Assembly: GCF_014050225.1 (NCBI RefSeq)
Contig: NZ_JACFXV010000048.1
Coordinates: 131,501-195,500, forward strand
Source of the DNA: Stappia albiluteola
GTDB lineage: Bacteria; Pseudomonadota; Alphaproteobacteria; Rhizobiales; Stappiaceae
Length of the DNA stretch: 64,000 nt
Direction: 5' to 3'
Shown: positions 25,595-34,420 of the stretch, one piece after another
Layout: each line of letters starts with the position of its first letter
How positions within the stretch are numbered: position 1 is the stretch's first letter
Program-made: the position numbers and the translations under genes
Notes under the pieces: model-generated
Database searches by the model: none
Told to the model about the DNA's origin: nothing
The model's input: only the letters and a program-made list of their open reading frames with translations

Positions 25595-27805
25595 ATGAGG
25601 GTCTTGCGGCGCAAGCGCTTGCTGGTGGGTCTTGCCGCGGGCCTCGTTCTCGTCGCCGTCACCGCCGTCCGCTCCGCCGATCCCTTCTTCCTGACGGCCG
25701 TCCGCGAGATCACCTTCGACGGCATGCAGCGCCTATGGCCGCGCGAAGCCGGGGAAAGTCCCGTGCGCATCGTCGATATCGACGAGGCTTCCATCGCCGC
25801 CTTCGGCCAGTGGCCCTGGCCTCGCAACCGTCTCGCCTCGCTCACGGAACGCCTTGGCGAACTGGGGGCGGCGGCCATCGCCTTCGACGTCGTCTTTCCC
25901 GAGCCCGACCGCAGTTCGCCCGCGACCGTCACCCGAACCATGGATTTCGGCGGCAGCGAGGAAGCCCTCAGGGCGCGCACCTTCATCGCCACCCTGCCCG
26001 ACCACGACCGGCAATTCGCTCAAGCCATTGCCGATGCGCCGGTGATCCTGGGCTTCGCGACGCTGGCCCAGCCAAACGACAGGCGCCCCGCGCCGAAGGC
26101 CGGCTTCTCCTATGGCGGCCGCAATCCGGTGGAGTTCCTGCCCGCCTTCCAGGGCGCGCTGACAAGCCTGCCGATGCTTGAGGAGCCAGCCTCCGGCAGC
26201 GGCGGCGTCAGCCTGTCGATCCAGGACACGTCCGGTGTCGTCCGCCGCATTCCCCTCCTCTTCAACGACGGCGGGCGGCTCTATCCGGGCCTGCTCGCCG
26301 AAACGCTGCGCGTCGCGCAGGGTGCTGGCGGCTTTCTCCTGCGCACCTCGAGCGCGAGCGGCGAAGCCGACGGCGGCGTCCCGGCCGTCACCGACATGCG
26401 GGTCGGCGCCTTCACCATCCCCACCACCGCGAATGGCGAACTCTGGCTGCATTTCGACCATGACCGGCCCGAACGCTACGTCTCCGCCGCCGATCTCTTC
26501 GATCCCGCCAAGGACGAGACGGTCAGGGACGCAATCGACGGTCATATCGTCTTCATCGGTACGTCGGCGGTCGGCCTATCGGATATCCGCGTCACACCGC
26601 TCGGCGAACTGGTACCGGGCGTTCTCGTCCACGCGCAGGCAGCCGAACAGGTGATATCGGGCGACTATCTCAGCCGGCCGGATTGGGCCTACGGCCTGGA
26701 GATCATCATCACGGCAGCGCTCGGCGCGGTAATTCTGGCGACCCTGCCCTTTCTGGGTGCCGGCTGGACGGCTGCCTTCGGCGCGGGCATCGCGGCCTTC
26801 ATCTTCGGCGGTGCCGGCTATCTCTTCACCCGTCAGGGTTTGCTGCTCGACCCCGTCTATCCCGCGCTTGCCAATCTCATGGTCTATGCCATCGCCACCG
26901 CCCTGCTCTACCTGCTGACGGAGCGGGAACGCCGCTTCGTACGCACCGCTTTCTCGCAATATCTGGCGCCGGAACTGGTCAGCCGTCTCGAAGCCTCGCC
27001 CGAAGGCCTGCAGCTTGGCGGCGAGATGCGCGACATGAGCATCCTCTTCATGGATGTGCGTGGCTTCACGCCGATTTCCGAGCAATTGACGCCGACCGAA
27101 CTCGTCACCTTCCTCAACACGCTGCTGACGCCGCTCAGCGACGCGATCCTGAGCGAGGCCGGCACGATCGACAAATATATCGGCGACAGCGTCATGGCCT
27201 TCTGGAATGCGCCGGTGACGATCGAGGATCACGCCTGCCATGCCTGCCGGGCGGCACTCGCCATGCTCGATCTGGTCGAAAGGCTGAATGCAGACGATGC
27301 CTTCGGCTTCAGGAAGAACGGCATGTCGACGCGGGAGGTGCGGATCGGCATCGGCATCAACTCCGGCATGGCCTGCGTCGGCAACATGGGCTCCAGCCGC
27401 CGCTTCAACTACTCCGTCATCGGCGATGCGGTGAATATCGCCGCCCGCATCGAGGCAAGCTGCAAGGATGTCGGCGCCGAATGCCTGGTTTCGGAAGCAA
27501 CAAGGGAACTCGCGCCGGATTTCGCCTATCTGGAGGCCGGCGCCATTCCCCTAAAGGGCAAGTCGCAGCCCATCCGCCTCTTCGCCCTTGCCGGCACGCC
27601 GGAGATGGCGGCCACCGCCGAGTTCACAGCACTCGCCACCGCCCATGCAGGGCTGATCGACGCGCTATCGTGCGCAAATCCGGCCAAGGCGCAGGCTGCG
27701 CTGGCCCGCTGCCAGGAGATCGCTCCCGAACGGCTTTCGAGCTTCTACACCCGTTTCGCCGCCCGGGTTGCGGAGTTGCCGGCCTATCTGCAGGCCGGCA
27801 AGTAG
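25595..27805 (+). CDS. CHASE2-domain class III adenylate cyclase
   Basis: About 736 residues. An N-terminal anchor (LLVGLAAGLVLVAVTAVRS) is followed by a periplasmic CHASE2 sensor (about 35-390), three membrane helices and a C-terminal guanylate/adenylate cyclase domain. The metal-binding Asp residues are in LFMDVRGFTPISEQ and DKYIGDSVMAFW, the ATP-specifying Lys precedes the second, and YSVIGDAVNIAARIE holds the other adenine-specifying Asp and the transition-state Asn/Arg. It should convert ATP to cAMP in response to an unknown periplasmic signal. AAAGAGGA supports the ATG at 25595; a GTG five codons upstream is possible. A 17-base motif shared with the HD-GYP gene lies 29 bases upstream. 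Confidence 0.9.
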   Translation: MRVLRRKRLLVGLAAGLVLVAVTAVRSADPFFLTAVREITFDGMQRLWPREAGESPVRIVDIDEASIAAFGQWPWPRNRLASLTERLGELGAAAIAFDVVFPEPDRSSPATVTRTMDFGGSEEALRARTFIATLPDHDRQFAQAIADAPVILGFATLAQPNDRRPAPKAGFSYGGRNPVEFLPAFQGALTSLPMLEEPASGSGGVSLSIQDTSGVVRRIPLLFNDGGRLYPGLLAETLRVAQGAGGFLLRTSSASGEADGGVPAVTDMRVGAFTIPTTANGELWLHFDHDRPERYVSAADLFDPAKDETVRDAIDGHIVFIGTSAVGLSDIRVTPLGELVPGVLVHAQAAEQVISGDYLSRPDWAYGLEIIITAALGAVILATLPFLGAGWTAAFGAGIAAFIFGGAGYLFTRQGLLLDPVYPALANLMVYAIATALLYLLTERERRFVRTAFSQYLAPELVSRLEASPEGLQLGGEMRDMSILFMDVRGFTPISEQLTPTELVTFLNTLLTPLSDAILSEAGTIDKYIGDSVMAFWNAPVTIEDHACHACRAALAMLDLVERLNADDAFGFRKNGMSTREVRIGIGINSGMACVGNMGSSRRFNYSVIGDAVNIAARIEASCKDVGAECLVSEATRELAPDFAYLEAGAIPLKGKSQPIRLFALAGTPEMAATAEFTALATAHAGLIDALSCANPAKAQAALARCQEIAPERLSSFYTRFAARVAELPAYLQAGK

Positions 27806-27808
27806 GCG

Positions 27809-28747
27809 TTATCTGATTTCCTTCGCATAGCTCTCGACCGGCACAGCCTCCTTGATCAGGCCATTTTCCTTCAGGAAGGCGGCAAATCGCTCGTAGCGCC
27901 CGGCATCGAGCGCCGCCGGCCGCTTGGCGAAGCGCGGCAGTGTGTCGCTCCAGGCACGGCGGTTCAGTTCGTCGTCGAGGTTCGGATAGGCCTCGATGAA
28001 GGCGTTCCACGCTTCGTGCGGATGGTTGGTAAGGTAAATGCTCGCAGCCTCGACGGCGGCCAGGAAGCGCGCGTAGCGATCGTCATCCGTCTTGTCCTTG
28101 TGGACCACGTAGATGAGTTCGTCGAACACCGGCACGCCGTTTTCTTCCGGATAGAAGGCCTGTGCCTTCTTTCCCTCCAGCTCGATCTGCGTCAGCTCGA
28201 AATTGCGATAGCCACCGATCACCGCATCGACCTGGCCCGCCAGAAGTGCGGGCGAGAGGGCGAAATTGACGTTGATCAGCTCCACGTCCTCCACACCAAG
28301 CCCCTGCGAGCGCAGCATCTGCCCGAGCATCGCGTCCTCGAAGCCGGAAACGGAGAAGCCGATCCTCTTGCCCTTCAGGTCGGAAAGCGACTTGATCGGC
28401 CCGTCCTCCAGCACGATCAGCGAGTTCAGCGGCGTCTCGACAAGCGTGCCGATGCGCACCAGCGGCAAGCCTTCGTCGATCTGCGCATGCAGCGTCGGCT
28501 GATAGGAGATCGCGATATCGCCCTTGCCCGCCGCCACCAGCTTCGGCGGCAGGGCTGGATCCGCCGGCTCGATCAATTCGACATCCAGCCCTTCCGCCGC
28601 GAAGAAGCCCTTGGCCTGCGCAACGATGACCGGCGCGTGGTCCGGATTGGTGAACCAGTCGAGCAGCACGGTCAGTTTGTCGGCCGCGGCGGCAGGTGTG
28701 CTTGCCGCGATCAGCGCCGCCAGCAGGGCGAATTTCAGTCGGAACAT
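27809..28747 (-). CDS. thiY: HMP/thiamine precursor-binding protein of an ABC transporter (ThiY-like)
   Basis: A 312-residue NMT1/SsuA-like periplasmic binding protein with signal peptide (FRLKFALLAALIAASTPAAAA). The mature protein begins KLTVLLDWFTNPDHAPVIVAQAKGFF, closely matching pyrimidine-precursor (HMP) binding proteins. AAGGAG lies just before the ATG. It is 42 bases downstream of a permease gene on a transcript with a TPP riboswitch, which supports vitamin B1 precursor uptake. The gene ends 3 bases from the convergent cyclase gene. Confidence 0.88.
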   Translation of the reverse strand: MFRLKFALLAALIAASTPAAAADKLTVLLDWFTNPDHAPVIVAQAKGFFAAEGLDVELIEPADPALPPKLVAAGKGDIAISYQPTLHAQIDEGLPLVRIGTLVETPLNSLIVLEDGPIKSLSDLKGKRIGFSVSGFEDAMLGQMLRSQGLGVEDVELINVNFALSPALLAGQVDAVIGGYRNFELTQIELEGKKAQAFYPEENGVPVFDELIYVVHKDKTDDDRYARFLAAVEAASIYLTNHPHEAWNAFIEAYPNLDDELNRRAWSDTLPRFAKRPAALDAGRYERFAAFLKENGLIKEAVPVESYAKEIR

Positions 28748-28789
28748 CGGTTTCTCCTTGGATGGGAAGGGGGAATACGGAAGATCGGC

Positions 28790-29548
28790 TCAGTCTTCGC
28801 GCTGCCAGGGCACCAGACGGCGCGTCAGGCTGTCCGTGAGGGTTCTCAGGCCCAGCACCATCGCGGCAAGCAGGATCAGCGCGGCGAACATGACGTCGGT
28901 CTGCATGCGGGCGTTGCTCTGCAGCATGATGAAGGCGAGCCCGCCCTTGGCGCCGACCCATTCGCCGATGATCGCGCCGATCGGCGCGAAGACGGCGGCG
29001 ATGCGAATGCCCGAGGTCAGGGCGGGCAGTGCGGCTGGAATACGGAAATGCAGCAGTTCCTGGAAACGCGTGGCGCGATAGAGGCCGGCGAGATCGAGCA
29101 GGCCCGGATCGGTTCGCCGGAGCCCGTCGTAAAAGGTGGAGGTGACCGAGAAGAAGATCACCAGCATCGCCATGACGATCTTCGAGGCGATGCCGAAGCC
29201 GAGCCACAGCACCAGGATCGGCGCGATCGCGAAGACCGGCAACGCCTGGGTGACAAGGATCGAGGGCAGCAGCAGCCGGCGCATCCCGGGCGACAGGGCC
29301 ATGACGAGGGCAAGCAGCACGCCGCCCGCGACCCCGCACAGGAAGCCGAGCAGCGTCTCATAGGCCGTGATGCCGGCATGATGGAGCAGGAATTCCCACT
29401 GCCCGGCAAAGGCCGCCGCCACGCGGCCCGGTCCCGGCAGCAGGAAGGCCGGAATTTCCAGCGCGCGAACGAGACCTGCCCAGAGCGCGATGAGCAGCGC
29501 AGTCGTCACGGCGATCCGCAGCGCCTTCAGGGGAAGAGCGCCGGTCAT
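28790..29548 (-). CDS. thiX: ABC transporter permease for thiamine precursor (ThiX-like)
   Basis: A 252-residue permease of the SsuC/TauC/ThiX type with six predicted membrane helices and an EAA loop in LYRATRFQELLHFRIPAALP. GGGAAA is the probable ribosome-binding site for the ATG at 29548. A TPP aptamer and a strong hairpin lie in its leader. The matching ATPase gene (thiZ) is not adjacent on either side, so the transporter must borrow an ATPase encoded elsewhere. Confidence 0.86.
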   Translation of the reverse strand: MTGALPLKALRIAVTTALLIALWAGLVRALEIPAFLLPGPGRVAAAFAGQWEFLLHHAGITAYETLLGFLCGVAGGVLLALVMALSPGMRRLLLPSILVTQALPVFAIAPILVLWLGFGIASKIVMAMLVIFFSVTSTFYDGLRRTDPGLLDLAGLYRATRFQELLHFRIPAALPALTSGIRIAAVFAPIGAIIGEWVGAKGGLAFIMLQSNARMQTDVMFAALILLAAMVLGLRTLTDSLTRRLVPWQRED

Positions 29549-29599
29549 CGCCGCGATTTCCCGCGCAGGGAACGGACTGTCGTTTTGAAACGCACCAAA

Positions 29600-29642
29600 G
29601 GATCTCCCTCATTCGCATGGTCGAATGCGATCGTGGAGATCC
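29600..29642 (-). terminator. Expression-platform hairpin downstream of the TPP aptamer
   Basis: GGATCTCC (29600-29607) pairs with GGAGATCC (29635-29642) and CATTCG (29610-29615) with CGAATG (29622-29627), giving a long stem on the minus strand between the aptamer and thiX. The following T-run is weak (TTTGG), so it may act on translation or processing rather than as a strong terminator. Confidence 0.55.
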
Positions 29643-29658
29643 GGGAAAGAAGGCTCGG

Positions 29659-29734
29659 GTTCCTGTCCCTTCGCCGGCATGACCCGGATCAGGTTCTAAG
29701 GGTCCGGCATAGGCCATCTCAGCTCCTCCGGAAC
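29659..29734 (-). ncRNA. TPP riboswitch aptamer (thi box)
   Basis: The minus strand contains the conserved thi-box elements in order: GGAGCTGAGATGG, then ACCCTTAGAACCTGATC, then GGGTCATGCCGGCGAAGGG. GTTCC at one end pairs with GGAAC at the other (29730-29734 with 29659-29663) to close P1. It binds thiamine pyrophosphate and should lower thiXY expression when thiamine is plentiful. Confidence 0.95.
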
Positions 29735-29879
29735 GTGCCGCGCCAGGCAGTTGCCCTAGCGCGAAAACACGGTCCGAAAGGAACACCCCTCGGAATTGAG
29801 CCGGAGAATGATCGTAAAAGCGGCAGATTGCAAGAGGCCCGACCGCAGCAGATTGCGGCGGCCGGTCGATCGCCCCTGC

Positions 29880-31586
29880 TTATTGCCAGGCGGCCAGGGC
29901 CTGATCGACGGCGCGCGTGCCCGGCGTGCCCTTCTCAAGCGTCAGGATCGCCCGCTTGCCGTCCTCGTAGAGGATCGGGATGTCGATCCAGCCGCGCTCC
30001 TTCAGCAGCGCAAGGTTACGCTCGCGCTCGCTCGGCACATTGGACAGCGCAACCCAGAAATAGCCGTCCGCCACCTTCACCGACGCGCCGACGAGCGCAT
30101 CGCCGCGCGCCTCTTCCGTCATTTTCATGACGAGGCCCGGAACGTCGGCAACGCCCTTGTTCGGGAAGTTCGGCGGCAGGTCGAACTTCACTTCGACCAG
30201 ATGGCTTGCCGGCAGGGAGCTGTCGCTGTTCGGCTTGATGGAAACCTCGGCCCCGACGTTGCGGTCGGTAATGTCTGCCTCGATCTTCAGCACCGTGACT
30301 TCCTTGCCGCCCTCATCGATCTTGTCGACCGACCAGACTGCTTGTCCGGGCGACGCGGTACCGGACCCGTTGCTCTCCTCGCCCTCCTCGTAGAGGATCG
30401 AGCGCTGCGCCACCGTCGTCGCTCCCTGCGGCACGCTCGGTGTGGCAGCCGGGCTTTCGGCCGGCTCGCTCGCCACCGACGGCGTTTCGAGGGCGGCCTG
30501 CTCCTGAGACGAGGCCTGCTCTGGCGGCGAGGACGGCTCCTCGAGCGCGGGATCGGCGCCCTCCTCCTCGCCCAAATCCGTTCCGGCAGGCTCTTCGTTG
30601 GCGGCCTGAGGCTCTTCCGGCGTCACCGACCGCACGGTGTCCTGCGGCGCGGGCGTTTCCCCGCCCTGCGGCGACGGCGGTGAAATACGCGTCGTGGTCA
30701 CCGTGCGCGCGTCAGGTGCTGCCGGCGAGCCGTCATCGGTCAGCAGCCGGTCGGCATTCTTGTTGGAAGCGGCGGACGGCGTATCGGCTTCGGGCGTCGT
30801 CGAGGACTCCTCTACCGCAACCGGCGTTTCCTCGCCGCCGCCCTGGATGAGCGCCAGGATGGCGTCGCGCTGGGAATAGACGACCGCGCCGATGCCCACC
30901 AGCACCATGAGAATAACGGCCATGCCGATCACCATCGGCAGCCGCGAAGGCTTGAGACCCTGATGATGTTCCGCGGCAACGCGCTCGAACTGCTGGGCGT
31001 CCGTCGTCCTGCCGGAAGAAACCGGGGCGACCTTCGCCTGCCGCGCGCTGCCGCGCGCGGCGTCGCCATGCATTCCATTGCCTGCGAATCCGGGAGCGTC
31101 CATCGCCGGCTCGCGACGAATGGAATTTTCCGGATGCGGCTCACGCGCCTCGGGTAGGGAAGGCTCCTCCATCGTCTCCGGGCGGGTGACAGGGCGCTTT
31201 GCCTCAGCGGGAGGCTGGGGAGCGGAGGCCTGGACCGTCGCGGGGGGAGCCTCCTCGGGTTCCGGTTCCGGCGACGGTTCCTCCGCCTGAGCGGCTGGCG
31301 ACGCCGGCTCAGGAACCGGCGGGACAGGCGCGGGCGCGGGAGGCGGTGCCGGCGGCCGGTTCAGACCCAACGTTTCACGGGCGGCTTCCGCCTCGACCTT
31401 GCGGATCGCCTCTTCCAGCCGCAACTGTTCGTTGGTGATTTCCGAAGGAGCAAGCGGCGGATCGTAAGCCTTGAGCTGATTGACGATCGCCGTTCGCGCG
31501 CGCTGATAGATCGCACGCCTTGCGGCACCCGTATTTTCCGGAAGCGCCGCCACGGTTTTCTTCAAAACCGAATAGTAATCCGCCAT
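29880..31586 (-). CDS. Large proline/glutamate-rich single-pass membrane protein of unknown function
   Basis: About 568 residues from the ATG at 31586; the frame continues 14 codons upstream only to a TTG. A helical N-terminal domain (about 1-75; MADYYSVLKKTVAALPEN...) is followed by a Pro/Glu/Ala-rich linker, one membrane helix (about 216-237; LPMVIGMAVILMVLVGIGAV), a second acidic low-complexity stretch, and a C-terminal folded domain of about 150 residues (QAVWSVDKIDEGGKEVTVLKIEAD...). Conserved hypothetical proteins of this layout occur next to purA in related bacteria. No enzyme motif is visible; function is unknown. Confidence 0.75.
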   Translation of the reverse strand: MADYYSVLKKTVAALPENTGAARRAIYQRARTAIVNQLKAYDPPLAPSEITNEQLRLEEAIRKVEAEAARETLGLNRPPAPPPAPAPVPPVPEPASPAAQAEEPSPEPEPEEAPPATVQASAPQPPAEAKRPVTRPETMEEPSLPEAREPHPENSIRREPAMDAPGFAGNGMHGDAARGSARQAKVAPVSSGRTTDAQQFERVAAEHHQGLKPSRLPMVIGMAVILMVLVGIGAVVYSQRDAILALIQGGGEETPVAVEESSTTPEADTPSAASNKNADRLLTDDGSPAAPDARTVTTTRISPPSPQGGETPAPQDTVRSVTPEEPQAANEEPAGTDLGEEEGADPALEEPSSPPEQASSQEQAALETPSVASEPAESPAATPSVPQGATTVAQRSILYEEGEESNGSGTASPGQAVWSVDKIDEGGKEVTVLKIEADITDRNVGAEVSIKPNSDSSLPASHLVEVKFDLPPNFPNKGVADVPGLVMKMTEEARGDALVGASVKVADGYFWVALSNVPSERERNLALLKERGWIDIPILYEDGKRAILTLEKGTPGTRAVDQALAAWQ

Positions 31587-31920
31587 CTGCTCGCTCGTAT
31601 CCGCCGAAATTCGGGGCCGGTGGTACAAATACCGCTTCCGCTTCCCTTTACATCAGAACTGGAAGCGAATCGAAATTCAACGCTGGGCCGGCAAGATTAT
31701 GCTTATAGATCAACCCGCGCCCAAGCGGAATCGCCCAAGCGCAGTTATGCCGTTCCAGATGCCGCGCCCAACCGAACGGAACTAATCGCAGGTAGAAACC
31801 GTCTGAAATCTTCCAATTCGGCCATGCCGGACCGAACAATCCGCTCCAGCTTCGGATGGCACGGCAGACGGTTTCACGCCCGCCGAACCGTTTCTTTCGC
31901 CTGAACGCGAGCCTTAAGCC
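31587..31920. other. Spacer behind purA containing a nested inverted repeat
   Basis: 334 bases between purA and the membrane-protein gene, both on the minus strand. The only notable content is the nested repeat at 31795-31875, listed separately. No gene is supported. Confidence 0.45.
31795..31875. repeat. Nested inverted repeat, candidate structured RNA
   Basis: GAAACCGTCTG (31795-31805) is the exact reverse complement of 31865-31875. Inside it GCCAT (31821-31825) pairs with ATGGC (31856-31860), and CCGAA (31832-31836) with TTCGG (31851-31855), so an 81-base element can fold into one long interrupted stem. It lies just after the purA stop on the minus strand. Confidence 0.45.
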
Positions 31921-33210
31921 TTAATCCTGAAACGGATTCTGGACAAGGATCGTGTCGTCGCGTTCCGGGCTCGTGGACAGCATTGTGACCGGCGCGCCGA
32001 TCAGTTCTTCGACATAACGGACATATTTCACCGCCTGCGCCGGCAATTCGGCCCAGCTGCGGGCGCCCTTGGTCGATTCCTTCCAGCCGGGCAGCGTCTC
32101 GTAAATCGGCTTCACCCGCGCCTGTTCGCCCTGCGAGGCGGGCAAATGCTCGATCCGCTTGCCGTCGAGTTCGTAGGCAACGCAGATCCTGATCTCGTCC
32201 AGCCCGTCCAGCACGTCGAGTTTGGTCAAGGCAATGCCGTTGATGCCGCTCGTCGAGACGGTCTGGCGCACAAGCACGGAATCAAACCAGCCGCAGCGGC
32301 GCTTGCGGCCCGTCACGGTGCCAAATTCGTGGCCGCGCGTGCCCAGGAAATCGCCGACCTCATTGTCCTGCTCGCTCGGGAAAGGCCCTTCACCGACCCG
32401 CGTCGTATAGGCCTTGGTGATGCCCAGCACATAGCTCACCGCGCCCGGCCCGAGGCCCGAACCGGTCGCCGCCTGCCCCGCGACCGTGTTGGACGAGGTA
32501 ACGAAGGGATAGGTTCCGTGGTCGATGTCGAGCAGCGCGCCCTGCGCTCCCTCGAACAGGATGCGGTCGCCCGCGCGGCGGCGCTGGTCGAGCAGCGACC
32601 AGACCGTATCCATGAAAGGCAGCACCTTGTCGGCAACGCTCGCCAGTTCGTCGTAGATGGCGGAAGCTTCGATTTCCGGTTCGCCCAGGCCACGGCGCAA
32701 CGCGTTGTGGTGCGCAAGCATGCGGTCGATCTTGGCCGGCAGCGTCTGCAGGTTGGCGAGATCCATCACCCGGATCGCGCGCCGGCCGACCTTGTCCTCA
32801 TAGGCCGGTCCGATGCCGCGCTTGGTGGTGCCGATCTTGGTGCCGGCGGCGGCGGATTCGCGCAACGCATCGAGTTCCCGGTGCAGCGACAGAATCAGCG
32901 TGGCGTTGTCGGCGATCTTCAGCGTCTGCGGCGAAACGCTAACGCCCTGCTCGGCCAGCCGGCCCATTTCGGCAACCAGCGCATGCGGGTCTATGACGAC
33001 GCCGTTGCCGATGACGGAGAGCTTGCCGCGCACCACGCCGGAGGGAAGCAGCGACAGCTTGTAGCTGACACCGTCGATGACCAACGTATGGCCCGCGTTA
33101 TGGCCGCCCTGGAAACGGACAACGACGTCGGCCTGCTCGGAGAGCCAGTCGACGATCTTGCCCTTCCCCTCGTCACCCCATTGCGAACCGACGACGACGA
33201 CATTGGCCAT
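31921..33210 (-). CDS. purA: Adenylosuccinate synthetase
   Basis: 429 residues, normal family length. The N-terminus has the catalytic [12 protein letters not shown] loop (catalytic Asp) and GGHNAGHT (catalytic His). [11 protein letters not shown] and the C-terminal [11 protein letters not shown] are also conserved. It joins IMP and aspartate using GTP, the first committed step to AMP. The ATG at 33210 is the only sensible start. Single gene, with the structured spacer downstream. Confidence 0.97.
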   Translation of the reverse strand: MANVVVVGSQWGDEGKGKIVDWLSEQADVVVRFQGGHNAGHTLVIDGVSYKLSLLPSGVVRGKLSVIGNGVVIDPHALVAEMGRLAEQGVSVSPQTLKIADNATLILSLHRELDALRESAAAGTKIGTTKRGIGPAYEDKVGRRAIRVMDLANLQTLPAKIDRMLAHHNALRRGLGEPEIEASAIYDELASVADKVLPFMDTVWSLLDQRRRAGDRILFEGAQGALLDIDHGTYPFVTSSNTVAGQAATGSGLGPGAVSYVLGITKAYTTRVGEGPFPSEQDNEVGDFLGTRGHEFGTVTGRKRRCGWFDSVLVRQTVSTSGINGIALTKLDVLDGLDEIRICVAYELDGKRIEHLPASQGEQARVKPIYETLPGWKESTKGARSWAELPAQAVKYVRYVEELIGAPVTMLSTSPERDDTILVQNPFQD

Positions 33211-33474
33211 GAAGCTTCACCCTGCTTGCAGCATTATCCGGATGCGTGGCGCCGGCGGGCTTGCCGACACGCAAAGCCCCGACCGGCGGCCAGGGCAAAC
33301 GCGGCGGACTATAGCGACAAGTCTCCGCGATTTCGACCCCTTCGACAGGCTTTTTCAGCGCCGTCGCGCGGCTCATTTTCGCGCATTTCCGCCTCATCGC
33401 AAAACGGGTGTCGCCTGGCACCTCCCGCAGCTAGGTTCGGCGGCAATATCGATCACGCCTGCGCAGGAAATCCC

Positions 33475-34377
33475 ATGTCCGCCCTTCACTGGCTCATGCT
33501 GACCGTGCTGTCCTTCATCTGGGGCGGCACCTTCCTCTTCGCCAAGGTGGCGGTGGCGGAAATCCCGCCCCTGATGCTGGTATTCCTGCGCGTTGTCATC
33601 GGCGCGGCCACGTTGCATGTGGCGCTCCGCCTTGCCGGTCACCGCTTTCCGCTGAAGCCGTCGCTGATCTTGAGCTTCCTCGTCATGGGCCTGCTCAACA
33701 ACGCCGTCCCCTTCTCGCTGATCTTTTGGGGCCAGACCGTGCTCTCGGCAAGCCTCGCCTCGATCCTCAACGCCACGACGCCGATCTTCACAGTGATTGT
33801 GGCCGCCGCCCTGTTCCGCCAGGAAGCGCTGAGCGTCCGGCGCATCGCCGGCATCGCCATCGGCTTCGGCGGCGTGGTGGTGATGCTGTCGCCGGGGCTT
33901 GCCGGATTGGGCGGCGATCCCGTCTGGGCCGAGCTTGCCTGCCTGGGCGCCGCCCTCTCCTACGCCTTTGCCGCCGCTTTCGCCCGCCGCTTCCGTGGCG
34001 TGCCGACCATGGTGGCCGCAGCCGGCCAGCTCACCGGCTCCAGCGTGCTGATGCTGCCGTTGGCACTGTGGCAGGCGGGAGACTTTTCGCTGGCCGCCAC
34101 CAGTTCCGTCGCGCTTGCCAATGTCGCAGCACTTGGCGTGCTGTCGACCGGCATCGCGTACCTGCTCTATTTCCGCCTGCTGACGGAAGCCGGTGCCACC
34201 AACGCCTCGCTGGTCACCCTGCTCATTCCGCTCAGCGCCACCTTGATGGGCGCGGTCGTCCTTGGCGAGACGCTCGGCCCGCACGAAGCCGCGGGTCTCG
34301 CGGTGCTGCTCTTCGGTCTTCTGATCCTCGACGGGCGCGTCCTGCGGTTCCTGCCAAGGCGTTCCACTGCCCGCTGA
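33475..34377 (+). CDS. EamA/DMT-family transporter
   Basis: A 300-residue protein with ten predicted membrane helices formed by two EamA repeats. The first begins SALHWLMLTVLSFIWGGTFLFAKVAV, and the second half has the matching GVLSTGIAYLLYFRLL and LIPLSATLMGAVVLGE. Such proteins export amino acids or other metabolites by proton exchange; the substrate here cannot be read from sequence. AGGAAA precedes the ATG at 33475. The far longer frame upstream mirrors purA. Confidence 0.88.
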   Translation: MSALHWLMLTVLSFIWGGTFLFAKVAVAEIPPLMLVFLRVVIGAATLHVALRLAGHRFPLKPSLILSFLVMGLLNNAVPFSLIFWGQTVLSASLASILNATTPIFTVIVAAALFRQEALSVRRIAGIAIGFGGVVVMLSPGLAGLGGDPVWAELACLGAALSYAFAAAFARRFRGVPTMVAAAGQLTGSSVLMLPLALWQAGDFSLAATSSVALANVAALGVLSTGIAYLLYFRLLTEAGATNASLVTLLIPLSATLMGAVVLGETLGPHEAAGLAVLLFGLLILDGRVLRFLPRRSTAR

Positions 34378-34382
34378 AACGA

Positions 34383-34410
34383 AAAGCCCCGGCCGAGGGA
34401 CCGGGGCTTT
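34383..34410. terminator. Bidirectional terminator between the DMT transporter gene and serA
   Basis: AAAGCCCCGG (34383-34392) pairs with CCGGGGCTTT (34401-34410) across an 8-base loop, with A and T tails on the two sides. It lies 6 bases past the transporter gene and 11 bases past the convergent serA stop. Confidence 0.82.
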
Positions 34411-34420
34411 CGATGTTTCG

